From the NCBI RefSeq assembly GCF_000210095.1, contig NC_021039.1, forward strand, positions 1,200,265 through 1,264,264: a stretch of 64,000 nucleotides of DNA, given 5' to 3'. This document shows, piece after piece, positions 43,463 to 51,617 of this stretch. Source of the DNA: Ruminococcus champanellensis 18P13 = JCM 17042. Lineage in GTDB: Bacteria; Bacillota; Clostridia; Oscillospirales; Ruminococcaceae. The first letter of the stretch is position 1, and each line of letters opens with the position of its first letter. The notes beneath the pieces were generated by a model, which was not told where the DNA came from, did no database searches, and saw only the letters and a list, made by a program, of their open reading frames with translations. The translations under genes and the position numbers were made by a program.

Positions 43463-44188
43463 ATGAATCAATTAAAATGGCGCAACGCAAAGCGAATTCT
43501 GGCGCTGGCTCTGGTGGCGGGTATCGGTGTCGGAGCATTTCGGCTTGCTGTCCGAAAGCAGGAGGATGCGGCAGTATATACCTTCAGCACAGCAAAGAAT
43601 GTGCCTGTGATCGTGCTGGATGCCGGGCATGGCGGCATGGACGGTGGCTGTTCCTCTGCGGCTGGCGTGCCGGAAAAGGGGATCAATCTGAATATCCTGC
43701 TGAACCTGCGGGATCTGCTGTCCGTGTCCGGATATGAAGTTGTGGTGACCCGGGATACGGATCGCTCCATCCACGACAGCGGCATTGAGGGCATCGCCAA
43801 CCAGAAAAGCTCCGATATGGACAATCGGCTGGCGATTTTCAACGAGCGCAGCAATGCTGTTTGTATTTCCATTCATCAGAACCAGTTTACGGATCCCAAA
43901 TACAGCGGCGCCCAGATGTTTTACGCCCCCACCAACAAGGACAGCGAACGGCTGGCGCAGAAGCTGCAAGGCTCCTTTCATACCCGGCTTCAGCCGGACA
44001 ATGACCGGGAGATCAAGCAGTGCGGCAAGGAACTGTTTCTGTGCTATTTCAGCAAGAATCCCACGGTAATGGTGGAATGCGGCTTTTTGTCCAATCCGGA
44101 GGAGGCTGCAAGGCTGACGGATGAAGCATATCAGCGTCAGGTGGCATTTACGATCTACGCAGGCTTGCAGGAGTATCTGGCAGGCTGA
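43463..44188 (+). CDS. cwlD: N-acetylmuramoyl-L-alanine amidase (CwlD-like)
   Basis: A 241-residue amidase_3 zinc enzyme with an N-terminal signal anchor (about 14-28). It has VIVLDAGHGGMDGG near residue 49 (zinc His), EKGINLNILLNLRD near 71 (zinc Glu), ISIHQNQF near 136 (zinc His) and VMVECGFLSNPEE near 203 (catalytic Glu). CwlD forms muramic-delta-lactam in spore cortex in Bacillus, which fits the spm genes elsewhere in the window. A housekeeping amidase role cannot be excluded. Confidence 0.85.
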   Translation: MNQLKWRNAKRILALALVAGIGVGAFRLAVRKQEDAAVYTFSTAKNVPVIVLDAGHGGMDGGCSSAAGVPEKGINLNILLNLRDLLSVSGYEVVVTRDTDRSIHDSGIEGIANQKSSDMDNRLAIFNERSNAVCISIHQNQFTDPKYSGAQMFYAPTNKDSERLAQKLQGSFHTRLQPDNDREIKQCGKELFLCYFSKNPTVMVECGFLSNPEEAARLTDEAYQRQVAFTIYAGLQEYLAG

Positions 44189-44205
44189 GAAAAAGGAGAA
44201 CAGGA

Positions 44206-45573
44206 ATGGCAAAAGCAAGGACTGTGTATGTATGTACGGAATGCGGCTATGAAAGCCTCAAGTGGAACGGAAAGTGTGCCGGCTGTGGCGCATGGAACAG
44301 CCTGGAGGAATCGACTCCGGCACCGGCTGTCAAATCCGCTCCCGGCGCACGGGCTGCAGTGGATCTTTCTGACCGGATCCTGGAGCTTTCCCAGGTGGAT
44401 ATGGAATCAGAGGTGCGGTATCGAACCGGTATGGGAGAACTGGATCGTGTGCTGGGGGGCGGTCTTGTAAAGGGCGAGCTGGTGCTGCTGGGAGGCGAGC
44501 CGGGCATCGGAAAGAGTACACTGCTCTTGCAGATCTGTCAGTATCTGGGGCAGAATCATTCGGTGCTCTATGTGTCCGGAGAGGAATCCGCCCGGCAGAT
44601 CAAACTGCGGGCACAGCGGCTCGGGGTGGATACGGAAAGCCTGTATCTGCTGACGGTGAACGATGCGGAGGCGATCTGCGATACCATCTGTTCTACGGAG
44701 CCGGATGTGGTCATCATCGACTCCATCCAGACCATGAGCCTGTCCCAGATCTCCTCCAGTCCCGGCAGTCTGACTCAGGTGCGGGAATGCACCAACCTGT
44801 TCATGCACACTGCCAAGCGGCAGGAGATCCCCATTTTCATTGTGGGACATGTAAACAAGGACGGTGCCATTGCCGGGCCAAAGGTCATGGAGCATATTGT
44901 GGATGCGGTGCTGTATTTTGAAGGGGAGCGGCATCTGAGCTATCGGATTCTTCGGGCAGTGAAAAACCGGTTTGGCTCCACCAACGAAATCGGCGTGTTT
45001 GAAATGATCGACAAGGGTCTGCGGGAAGTGGAGAATCCCTCCCAGATGCTCCTTGCGGGCAGACCCCACGGTGTGTCCGGTACCTGTGTGGCATGCGTCA
45101 TGGAAGGCTCCCGCCCTATTCTGGCAGAGGTGCAGGCGCTTGCCACCAAAAGCGGTTTCTCCTCCCCTCGGCGCATGTCCACCGGGGTGGATTTCGGCAG
45201 AATGGCGATCATCATGGCTGTGTTGGAAAAGCGGCTGGGTATGTTCTTCGGTACATTGGATGTGTACCTGAACATTGTAGGGGGCTTTCGGCTGGACGAA
45301 CCTGCCGGGGATCTGCCGGTGGCGCTTGCTCTCAGCTCCTGCTTGCTGGATAAGCCCATTGACGAGAAGCTGATTGCCTTCGGAGAGATCGGTCTGGGGG
45401 GAGAGGTACGGTCAGTGACCCATCTGATCCAGCGTGTCCGGGAGGCGGAGCGCATGGGCTTTGAAACCTGCATTGTGCCCAAGCAGTCCCTGCAGACCAT
45501 CGATCCCAGTCAGTACAATATGCGGATCATCGGGGTCAGCAGTCTGAAGCAGGCAGTGTCTGTAATCGCATAA
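44206..45573 (+). CDS. radA: DNA repair protein RadA (Sms)
   Basis: A 455-residue RecA-like ATPase in recombination. The N-terminal zinc finger is CTECGYESLKWNGKCAGCG; Walker A is GEPGIGKSTLLLQ near residue 98; the RadA-specific KNRFGSTNEIGVF lies near 252; and the C-terminal Lon-protease-like domain includes DVYLNIVGGFRLDEPAGDLP near 352. Length is standard. It begins 17 bases after cwlD. Confidence 0.96.
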   Translation: MAKARTVYVCTECGYESLKWNGKCAGCGAWNSLEESTPAPAVKSAPGARAAVDLSDRILELSQVDMESEVRYRTGMGELDRVLGGGLVKGELVLLGGEPGIGKSTLLLQICQYLGQNHSVLYVSGEESARQIKLRAQRLGVDTESLYLLTVNDAEAICDTICSTEPDVVIIDSIQTMSLSQISSSPGSLTQVRECTNLFMHTAKRQEIPIFIVGHVNKDGAIAGPKVMEHIVDAVLYFEGERHLSYRILRAVKNRFGSTNEIGVFEMIDKGLREVENPSQMLLAGRPHGVSGTCVACVMEGSRPILAEVQALATKSGFSSPRRMSTGVDFGRMAIIMAVLEKRLGMFFGTLDVYLNIVGGFRLDEPAGDLPVALALSSCLLDKPIDEKLIAFGEIGLGGEVRSVTHLIQRVREAERMGFETCIVPKQSLQTIDPSQYNMRIIGVSSLKQAVSVIA

Positions 45574-45602
45574 TTCCAGCCATGTCCGGGCAGACTGTGA
45601 GT

Positions 45603-45935
45603 ATGAAGAAGCTTGCTTTTTTGTTATCGGTATCTGTAGGCATGTCCACCGGGGCAGTCACTGTGCCTTTGCTTTATCCTCATACCCTGCCCCAGGCACA
45701 GGCGTACTGCCTGGAAGAGCCGGCAGCGGTTCCTGCTTGTTGGGTGCATTTTGCCGGCGGCAGTGCCTATGTGTATGTATATCAGGATGGAAAGGCATAC
45801 CGTCGTATGGTGGGGGCTGTAGCTTGTCCGGATGGAACCGTGCAGCTATGCTTTGGGGTGTCCGCCGGGGATTGGCTCCTGTCCGGAGCGGAGCTGTCAG
45901 ACGGGGAACGGGTTCGCATCCAGCAGCGTGTATAA
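45603..45935 (+). CDS. Short secreted protein of unknown function
   Basis: A 110-residue product with a signal peptide (KKLAFLLSVSVGMSTGAVTV) and a likely cleavage near AQA-YC. The mature part has three Cys and an Ala- and Gly-rich stretch without a recognised fold. An in-frame ATG seven codons earlier would add a polar extension before the signal peptide and is less likely. It starts 29 bases after radA. Coding is supported mainly by the signal peptide. Confidence 0.5.
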   Translation: MKKLAFLLSVSVGMSTGAVTVPLLYPHTLPQAQAYCLEEPAAVPACWVHFAGGSAYVYVYQDGKAYRRMVGAVACPDGTVQLCFGVSAGDWLLSGAELSDGERVRIQQRV

Positions 45936-45955
45936 AAGCAACACCGTGTTGCCTG

Positions 45956-45990
45956 AAAAAAACTGTCCGCAGAATACTCTGCGGACAGTT
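45956..45990 (-). terminator. Terminator of the minus-strand cysteine-rich peptide gene
   Basis: AACTGTCCGCAGA (45961-45973) and TCTGCGGACAGTT (45978-45990) form a 13-bp stem. On the minus strand it is followed by seven T residues (A run at 45956-45962), so it ends the gene at 46007-46159. A small hairpin (GCAACA/TGTTGC) lies just left of it. Confidence 0.85.
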
Positions 45991-46006
45991 CCTGTTTGGG
46001 AACTAC

Positions 46007-46159
46007 TTAGCAGCCACAGCCGCCGCAGCCATTGTTACAGCCACAGCCGTTGTCGCAGCCACAGTTGCCGCCACAGCCATTGCCGCAGCAAACGAACAGC
46101 AGGATCAGAATGATGATCCACCAGCAGCAGTTACCACCAAAACCGCATCCACAACCCAT
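46007..46159 (-). CDS. 50-residue cysteine/glycine-rich peptide
   Basis: A very small product with 14 Cys and 17 Gly in 50 residues. The N-terminus reads MGCGCGFGGNCC, then comes one hydrophobic helix WWIIILILLFV, then a C-terminal block of CGNGCGG-like units ending GCGGCGC. AAAGGAG stands 10 bases before the ATG, and a strong terminator lies 17 bases after the stop, so this is a well-formed single-gene unit. Similar tiny Cys-rich membrane peptides exist in Firmicutes and are sometimes mislabelled chorion-like; no function is known to me. Metal binding or a spore-coat role is possible. Confidence 0.75.
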   Translation of the reverse strand: MGCGCGFGGNCCWWIIILILLFVCCGNGCGGNCGCDNGCGCNNGCGGCGC

Positions 46160-46337
46160 AATTCAAGCACTCCTTTAAATAAGATGTAGTGAAGTGAGCT
46201 TCTTGCCCGCTTCATAGTACATCATATGACCGGGGTGAAAATGTGTTACAGCCGGACAAGCCCTCTGCTTCTGACAATTTTTTTGCACAGCTTGTGGCAT
46301 ACTATTAGTTGTAATCAGAATGAAAGGCGGAGGTTCA

Positions 46338-48656
46338 ATGGAACAGGCGGAGCGGTATACGAAAAAAGCGGCGGCGATTCTGGGAGACGCAGTACAGTGC
46401 GCCTGCAAATTCGGGCATACCTATGTAGGTACGGAGCATCTGTTGTTCGCCATGCTGGAGGATGGCTCCAATGTGGGGGCAGCAGTATTGCAGGGGCAGC
46501 GGATTAAGGCACGCAGCGTGTATCAGCAGATCGTGCAGACAGCAGGAAAGGGGGAAGCCACCTGCGTCACGGAGGCGTGCTACACGCCGGCACTGCGCCG
46601 GGTGATGCAGGGAGCGGAAAAGCTATTGCAAAAATCCGGCTCCCGGCTGATCGGTTCAGAGCATCTGCTCCTTGCCATGCTGGAGCAGGAGAACTGTACA
46701 GCCTGCGGGATCTTCCGGCTTCTGGAGGCGGATCTTTCAGTCCTGACGGAGCAGGCTGCAAAGGCATGTGCCGCATGCGGCAGCGGACTGGACAATGGCA
46801 TCCGCATGCTGGATCGGAAACGGTATCCCACTTTATTAAAGTACGGCAGAGTGCTGACGGAGCCGGGAGACGGCGCTGTGCGGGATCCCCTCATCGGCAG
46901 GGAAAAGGAAGTGGATCGTCTGATCCGGATCCTTGCCCGGCGCAGTAAGAACAATCCCTGTCTGGTGGGGGAGGCGGGGGTAGGAAAGACCGCCATTGTG
47001 GAGGGACTTGCCCGGTTATTCCAGCAGGGTCTGGTTCCGGAGGCGCTGCAGGGAAAGCATATTGTGTCCGTTGATCTGACTGCCATGCTGGCAGGGGCGA
47101 AATACCGGGGAGATTTTGAAGAGCGGATCAAGGCGGTGCTGGATGAGGTAGCGGGAGGAAATATCATCCTGTTCATTGATGAGCTGCATACCATTGTAGG
47201 AGCCGGTGCGGCGGAGGGAGCCATTGATGCTGCTAACATTTTAAAGCCCCAGCTTGCCCGGGGACAATTGCAGCTGATTGGCGCTACCACCCTCCGGGAA
47301 TACCGGCAGTTTATTGAAAAGGACAGCGCCCTGGAGCGTCGGTTCCAGCCGGTATATGTGGAGGAGCCGGGGGAGGATGCGGCGCTGGAGATGTTACGGG
47401 GACTGCGGAAACAATACGAATGCTTTCATCATGTGGAAATCGGGGATAGCCTGCTGCGCTCCGCCGTGACCCTGTCGGTGCGGTATATCCACGACCGATG
47501 CCTGCCGGATAAGGCGATCGATGTGCTGGATGAGGCATGTGCCCGGGCGAGGGTACAGGCGCAGCGGAATCAGCCCGCCTCCCAGGAGCCCTATGATCCG
47601 GTGGGGGAGTCCCTGTTGGCATCGGAAGCATCCGGCACTGTTCAGCTAACGGAGCAGGATCTGGCGGATGTGATCTCCACCTGGACAGGAGTGCCGGTCA
47701 CGAAGCTGACCCGGACGGAGCAGGAAAATCTGCTGGAGCTGGAGCAGGCACTCAAGCAGCGGATTGTGGGACAGGACGCTGCCATTGAAGCCATTGCCGC
47801 ATCCGTCCAGCGGGGCAGGGTGGGGCTGAAGGATCCCCGACGCCCCATCGGTTCTTTTTTGCTGCTTGGGCCAACCGGCGTGGGCAAAACTGAACTCGCC
47901 CGGGCGCTGGCGGTGTGCATGTTCGACCGGGAGGATGCCATGATCCGGCTGGATATGTCGGAATACATGGAAAAGCACAGCGTGGCACGGCTTTTGGGAT
48001 CGCCTCCCGGCTATGTGGGGCACGAGGAGGGGGGCATCCTGTCCGAAGCGGTGCGGGCAAGACCTTATAGTCTGGTGCTGTTTGATGAGATCGAGAAGGC
48101 GCATCCGGATGTGCTGAATATCCTGCTGCAAATTCTGGAGGACGGGGCGTTGTCCGACGCACAGGGGAGACGAGTGGATTTTCGTAGCTGTCTGATCCTG
48201 TTGACCTCCAACATTGGTGCCCGGCAGATGCAGGGGCACAGCCTGGGCTTTGTGGAAGGGCTTCATGCGCCGGATGACCGGGTGCTGTCCCAGGTGAAAC
48301 AGCAGTTAAGACCGGAGCTTGTGAATCGACTGGATGGCTGCATTGTGTTCCGGCGGCTGGATGCAGGGGATTATCAGAAAATTGCCCGGATGCAGCTGGA
48401 AAAATTGGCAGCTCGGGCAGAGAAAATCGGCTATACGCTTACCTTTACGTCAAAGACGGTGGAGCAGATGGCACAGGCGGAGGAACAGGAACGCTATGGT
48501 GCCCGTACCATCCGCAGACGCGTTACGGAATACGGGGAAAACCTGTTGTCCCGGGAGATCCTAGCTGGAAAACTGGATCCGGCAGTGCCCGTGTGCCTGG
48601 ATTATGAAGCGGGGCAGTTTGTGCTGCGTCAGCAGATCCCGGCGGTGACCGCATAA
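46338..48656 (+). CDS. clpC: ClpC-like Clp ATPase with a very short middle domain
   Basis: A 772-residue Hsp100 unfoldase. The N-domain has two Clp-N repeats, each starting near GxEHLLxAML (residues 27 and 107). AAA1 has Walker A GEAGVGKTAIVEG near 210; AAA2 has GPTGVGKTELARAL near 513, followed by the sensor and GAR motifs. The linker between AAA1 and AAA2 is about 24 residues, where Bacillus ClpC has a UVR coiled-coil M-domain of about 75. It should feed proteins to ClpP, which is not in the window. Start chosen at the ATG after CGGAGG; the upstream in-frame ATG lacks a site. Confidence 0.88.
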   Translation: MEQAERYTKKAAAILGDAVQCACKFGHTYVGTEHLLFAMLEDGSNVGAAVLQGQRIKARSVYQQIVQTAGKGEATCVTEACYTPALRRVMQGAEKLLQKSGSRLIGSEHLLLAMLEQENCTACGIFRLLEADLSVLTEQAAKACAACGSGLDNGIRMLDRKRYPTLLKYGRVLTEPGDGAVRDPLIGREKEVDRLIRILARRSKNNPCLVGEAGVGKTAIVEGLARLFQQGLVPEALQGKHIVSVDLTAMLAGAKYRGDFEERIKAVLDEVAGGNIILFIDELHTIVGAGAAEGAIDAANILKPQLARGQLQLIGATTLREYRQFIEKDSALERRFQPVYVEEPGEDAALEMLRGLRKQYECFHHVEIGDSLLRSAVTLSVRYIHDRCLPDKAIDVLDEACARARVQAQRNQPASQEPYDPVGESLLASEASGTVQLTEQDLADVISTWTGVPVTKLTRTEQENLLELEQALKQRIVGQDAAIEAIAASVQRGRVGLKDPRRPIGSFLLLGPTGVGKTELARALAVCMFDREDAMIRLDMSEYMEKHSVARLLGSPPGYVGHEEGGILSEAVRARPYSLVLFDEIEKAHPDVLNILLQILEDGALSDAQGRRVDFRSCLILLTSNIGARQMQGHSLGFVEGLHAPDDRVLSQVKQQLRPELVNRLDGCIVFRRLDAGDYQKIARMQLEKLAARAEKIGYTLTFTSKTVEQMAQAEEQERYGARTIRRRVTEYGENLLSREILAGKLDPAVPVCLDYEAGQFVLRQQIPAVTA

Positions 48657-48661
48657 GCTAA

Positions 48662-48728
48662 GGCAACACTGCAAAAGTATGCCTGACGGCTTTGTACCAT
48701 ATCTGTTGTACAATCTTTGTGCGGTATC
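48662..48728 (+). repeat. Copy C of the intergenic palindromic repeat
   Basis: The left end GGCAACACTGCAAAAG (48662-48677) and the right end CTTTGTGCGGTAT (48715-48727) are approximate inverted termini of a 67-base element between clpC and the phosphonate operon. A TTGTACAA palindrome lies inside. The right end matches copies A and B. Confidence 0.45.
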
Positions 48729-48732
48729 CTAA

Positions 48733-48767
48733 AACCGGCAGTCTGTAAATCATACAGACTGCCGGTT
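48733..48767. terminator. Bidirectional terminator between clpC and the phosphonate operon
   Basis: AACCGGCAGTCTGTA (48733-48747), loop AATCA, TACAGACTGCCGGTT (48753-48767): a perfect 15-bp stem three bases from the last stop of the minus-strand operon. Confidence 0.85.
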
Positions 48768-48769
48768 CC

Positions 48770-49819
48770 TTATGCATGCAGAATTTGTTCGTAAAGTCGG
48801 CATAGATCGGTTGTGCCCAGTGGAATGGGCGTGTTGGCGAGCCGATCCGGGTCTACGGACGCTGCAAGGACTTTCGGGGTAATCGGAATCTCACGGGAAA
48901 GCCCGGGCAGGTGCAGCGCCTGCAGAAAGGATGCAAATTTCTGTGCAGCCGTTGTTCCATTCGGACAGTCCATGGCGGCGGCAATTTCCCGCAGGGCGGC
49001 GGATGTCTGTTCCGGCAGAGAATGCCGGAGGAGCTCCGGGAACAGGGCGGACAGGCACAGGGCAGCAGCATGTCCGTGTGCGATGCCGAACAGGGTCGTG
49101 AGCCGGTAGCACATAGCGTGCGCAGCGGTGGTTTTTGCAATGTGAATCGCCTTGCCAGCCAGGTTTGCCGCCTGGAGCATGCCTGCATTTCCGGCATCCT
49201 GATTGGTCAGATATCCCTCCGCATGCTCCAGCACCTGTCGGATCGCCCGGACAGAATAGGCTCGGCTTTCCGGCGTGGTATGCATCGACCAGCAGGATTC
49301 AATGCCGTGACACAGGGCATCCAGCAGGGTGGCTTTCCGCTGATACAGGGGCAGCGTCCGCAGCAGGGTGGGATCCAGCATCGCTGCATTGGGCAGGCAG
49401 TTTCCCACCGACTGCTTGACTCCGTTTTTGTAGATCACCGCAAAGGAGGTGGCTTCGCTGCCGGAGCCTGCGGTGGTGGGGATCGCCAGAAGGGGCGTAT
49501 CGGGTGTTCCGATTTCCCGCCAGATGCATTTTGCCACATCTATGGCACTGCCCCCGCCCACTGCGGCTATGCCGCTGCATGCCCGGGCGATGTACTGCGC
49601 CGCCCCCAGTTGGACGGAGCTCAGATCCGGGTTGGGGTGAAAGTCGGAAAAACGGAATATCCGGATGTTCCGCCGCTGCTCCAGGGCAGTCAGGTGATCC
49701 CAAAGGGGAAACTGCGCAATGGAGTTTCCGCACACCAGAAACAGCCTGGTAATTTGGTGCTGTTCCAGGTATGCGTCCAGTCCGGCATAGGCATTGCCCG
49801 GCACGATCAGTTCCTGCAT
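48770..49819 (-). CDS. Iron-containing alcohol dehydrogenase, probable phosphonoacetaldehyde reductase
   Basis: A 349-residue group III alcohol dehydrogenase. The nucleotide site is AVGGGSAIDVAK near residue 85. PTTAGSGSEATSFAV (near 113), DALCHGIESCWS (near 166) and GIAHGHAAAL (near 245) carry the metal-binding Asp and His residues. As last gene of the operon, behind PEP mutase and phosphonopyruvate decarboxylase, it most likely reduces phosphonoacetaldehyde to 2-hydroxyethylphosphonate, as FomC and PhpC do. The absence of an aminotransferase argues against aminoethylphosphonate. The ATG starting MQELIVPG was chosen; a start six codons earlier also overlaps the previous gene. Confidence 0.82.
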   Translation of the reverse strand: MQELIVPGNAYAGLDAYLEQHQITRLFLVCGNSIAQFPLWDHLTALEQRRNIRIFRFSDFHPNPDLSSVQLGAAQYIARACSGIAAVGGGSAIDVAKCIWREIGTPDTPLLAIPTTAGSGSEATSFAVIYKNGVKQSVGNCLPNAAMLDPTLLRTLPLYQRKATLLDALCHGIESCWSMHTTPESRAYSVRAIRQVLEHAEGYLTNQDAGNAGMLQAANLAGKAIHIAKTTAAHAMCYRLTTLFGIAHGHAAALCLSALFPELLRHSLPEQTSAALREIAAAMDCPNGTTAAQKFASFLQALHLPGLSREIPITPKVLAASVDPDRLANTPIPLGTTDLCRLYEQILHA

Positions 49820-50523
49820 GGGTTCAGCGCCTCCCATACTGCTTGGTAATCCTCCGGGGTGTCCACCTCCGACAGCAGCAGACCGTCACAGGCAAGAGGT
49901 TGGATATGCAGCTGCTCCGGGATCCGGTTCAACGCCTCTTCTGCATAAACCTGCACTTGTCCACGGCGAACCCATGCGGATACCTCCCGGCACCATGCAT
50001 GAACGGCTGCTGCATCCAGCTTATACAGGGGCTGCAGGGCAAAGCAATCCTGCCCGAACATGTGAACGGATACCTTCTGCAAACATCCGTCCCGAAGCCG
50101 CCCTTTGAAATCTTTTTCCGGCAGGGGTGCGGACAGATCCACGCAGCATCGGTTGCCCGATGCCGCCAGCAGTCTTGTCAGCACCTGTTCCTCAAACACC
50201 AGATCCCCATGGAGCATCAGCAGGTCATTCCCTGCAATAGTGGGTTCCGCCAGGAACATGGAGTAAATATAGTTGGTGTGGGCGTACCGGGGATTTTCCA
50301 CCAGGGTAATCTCCATGCAGTCGCATTTCGCCTGCTGCCGGATCAATCCGGTGTATGCACCGGTGGTGATGACCGCCTGCCGGATGCCATGCCGGGACAG
50401 CAGCCGCAGCTGCCTGGACAGAATGGTTTCGCCGCCGGGCAGGGGGAGTAGGCATTTTGGCTTGTTTGCAGTCAGCGTCCCCATCCGGCTACCGGTGCCG
50501 GAATTGAAAATGAGAGCTTTCAT
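49807..50523 (-). CDS. Nucleotidyltransferase, probable phosphonate cytidylyltransferase
   Basis: A 238-residue GT-A-fold NTP transferase. The N-terminal signature FNSGTGSRMGTLTANKPKCL binds the nucleotide, and LLMLHGDLVFEE near residue 97 supplies the metal-binding Asp. Related enzymes attach CMP to phosphonates (PntC) or form the N-terminal half of Fom1. In this operon it would activate the phosphonate as a CMP ester for the CDP-alcohol phosphotransferase. It starts at MKALIFNSG; four bases overlap the upstream gene. A phosphocholine or sugar-1-phosphate substrate is an alternative. Confidence 0.8.
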   Translation of the reverse strand: MKALIFNSGTGSRMGTLTANKPKCLLPLPGGETILSRQLRLLSRHGIRQAVITTGAYTGLIRQQAKCDCMEITLVENPRYAHTNYIYSMFLAEPTIAGNDLLMLHGDLVFEEQVLTRLLAASGNRCCVDLSAPLPEKDFKGRLRDGCLQKVSVHMFGQDCFALQPLYKLDAAAVHAWCREVSAWVRRGQVQVYAEEALNRIPEQLHIQPLACDGLLLSEVDTPEDYQAVWEALNPCRN

Positions 50524-51617
50524 GCCTGGATCGCCTCCATAAAGCAATGCTTATTCTCCTCGGGGGTGGAGGTGGGTCTGCCCAGATCGGCTCGGGATCC
50601 GGGGCGGATATACACCACCAGCGCAGCCTTTTGCTTTGCAAGGTGTTTCATACCCTGGCGAAGCTGGGTTTCAGTTTCCGCCCTGCATACCGCAAAGCCG
50701 CAGCCCTCCAGAATGTCCTCCATATGGATCCGGAACCCCACGGTTTTCTGTCCGCCCACAGATTCATGACAGCCGTTGTTGAGAACGATATACTTGAAAT
50801 TGTCTCCCCCGGTACAACCGTTCACCGCACATGCACCCATATGCATCAGAAATGCTCCGTCCCCGTCGATGCAATAGATGTTCTTGAAGGACGCCAGGCT
50901 CAGCCCCAGGGCAATGGAGGAGGCATGCCCCATGGAGCCTACGGTGAGAAAGTCCTGTCCATGTCCCTGTCCGGCGGCTTGCCGCAGCTCAAACAGTTCC
51001 CGGGAGGTTTTTCCCGTGGTGGATACCACAAAATCCTCCGGAGATAGACAGGACAGGATCACGGAAAGGGCATGCTCCCGGGTCATGGAGAAGGAACAGG
51101 GGACAGGCTGGAATGGGTATTCGGAAAAAGTGCCCTTGCGGATCAGCAGTGCCGAAATGCCGCCGTTTTGCATGTGCTTGGCGGCATCCTGCAACGCATC
51201 CTCCCAGTTTGCATCCAGAATCCGGACGGGAATCCCCATGCTCTCCAGTAAGGATACCGTCACCAGCCCCTGTTTTTTGTGCTGGGGTTCATCCTGTGTA
51301 CCTGGTTCTCCGCGCCAGCCGATCAGCAGCAGCATGGGGATCCGGTACACCAGAGGATCCGCCAGGGACAGCAGGGGATTCACTGCGTTGCCGATACCGG
51401 AATTTTGCAGAAACACCACTCCGGGACTTCCAGTGGCAAGGTAATGACCGGCGGCAATGCCGACAGCGTTCCCCTCATTGGCGGCGATCACATAGTTTCT
51501 GCCTGCCCGTTCAGACAGGCAGGCGCACAGAGTCTGGAGCAGGGAATCCGGAACTCCGGTGAAAAAATCCAGTCCCTTTTCGCAAAGGGACTGATAAAAC
51601 AGGGACGGTTCAATCAT
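50520..51617 (-). CDS. Phosphonopyruvate decarboxylase
   Basis: A 365-residue thiamine diphosphate enzyme converting phosphonopyruvate to phosphonoacetaldehyde, the irreversible step that pulls phosphonate formation forward. The start FFTGVPDSLLQTLC and NEGNAVGIAAGHYLATG near residue 47 (with the cofactor-activating Glu) are family marks; GWRGEPGTQDEPQH near 100 and the thiamine site GDGAFLMHMGA near 255 with NNGCHESVGGQ near 278 agree. It overlaps pepM by eight bases. Sulfopyruvate decarboxylase is the only close alternative and does not fit the neighbours. Confidence 0.93.
   Translation of the reverse strand: MIEPSLFYQSLCEKGLDFFTGVPDSLLQTLCACLSERAGRNYVIAANEGNAVGIAAGHYLATGSPGVVFLQNSGIGNAVNPLLSLADPLVYRIPMLLLIGWRGEPGTQDEPQHKKQGLVTVSLLESMGIPVRILDANWEDALQDAAKHMQNGGISALLIRKGTFSEYPFQPVPCSFSMTREHALSVILSCLSPEDFVVSTTGKTSRELFELRQAAGQGHGQDFLTVGSMGHASSIALGLSLASFKNIYCIDGDGAFLMHMGACAVNGCTGGDNFKYIVLNNGCHESVGGQKTVGFRIHMEDILEGCGFAVCRAETETQLRQGMKHLAKQKAALVVYIRPGSRADLGRPTSTPEENKHCFMEAIQA

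Noticed and set aside
45737..46189. Plus-strand frame rich in Ala/Thr over the cysteine-rich gene
   Set aside because: The low-complexity TAATAVVAAT product is the reverse reading of a Cys/Gly repeat; the minus-strand gene has a ribosome site and terminator.
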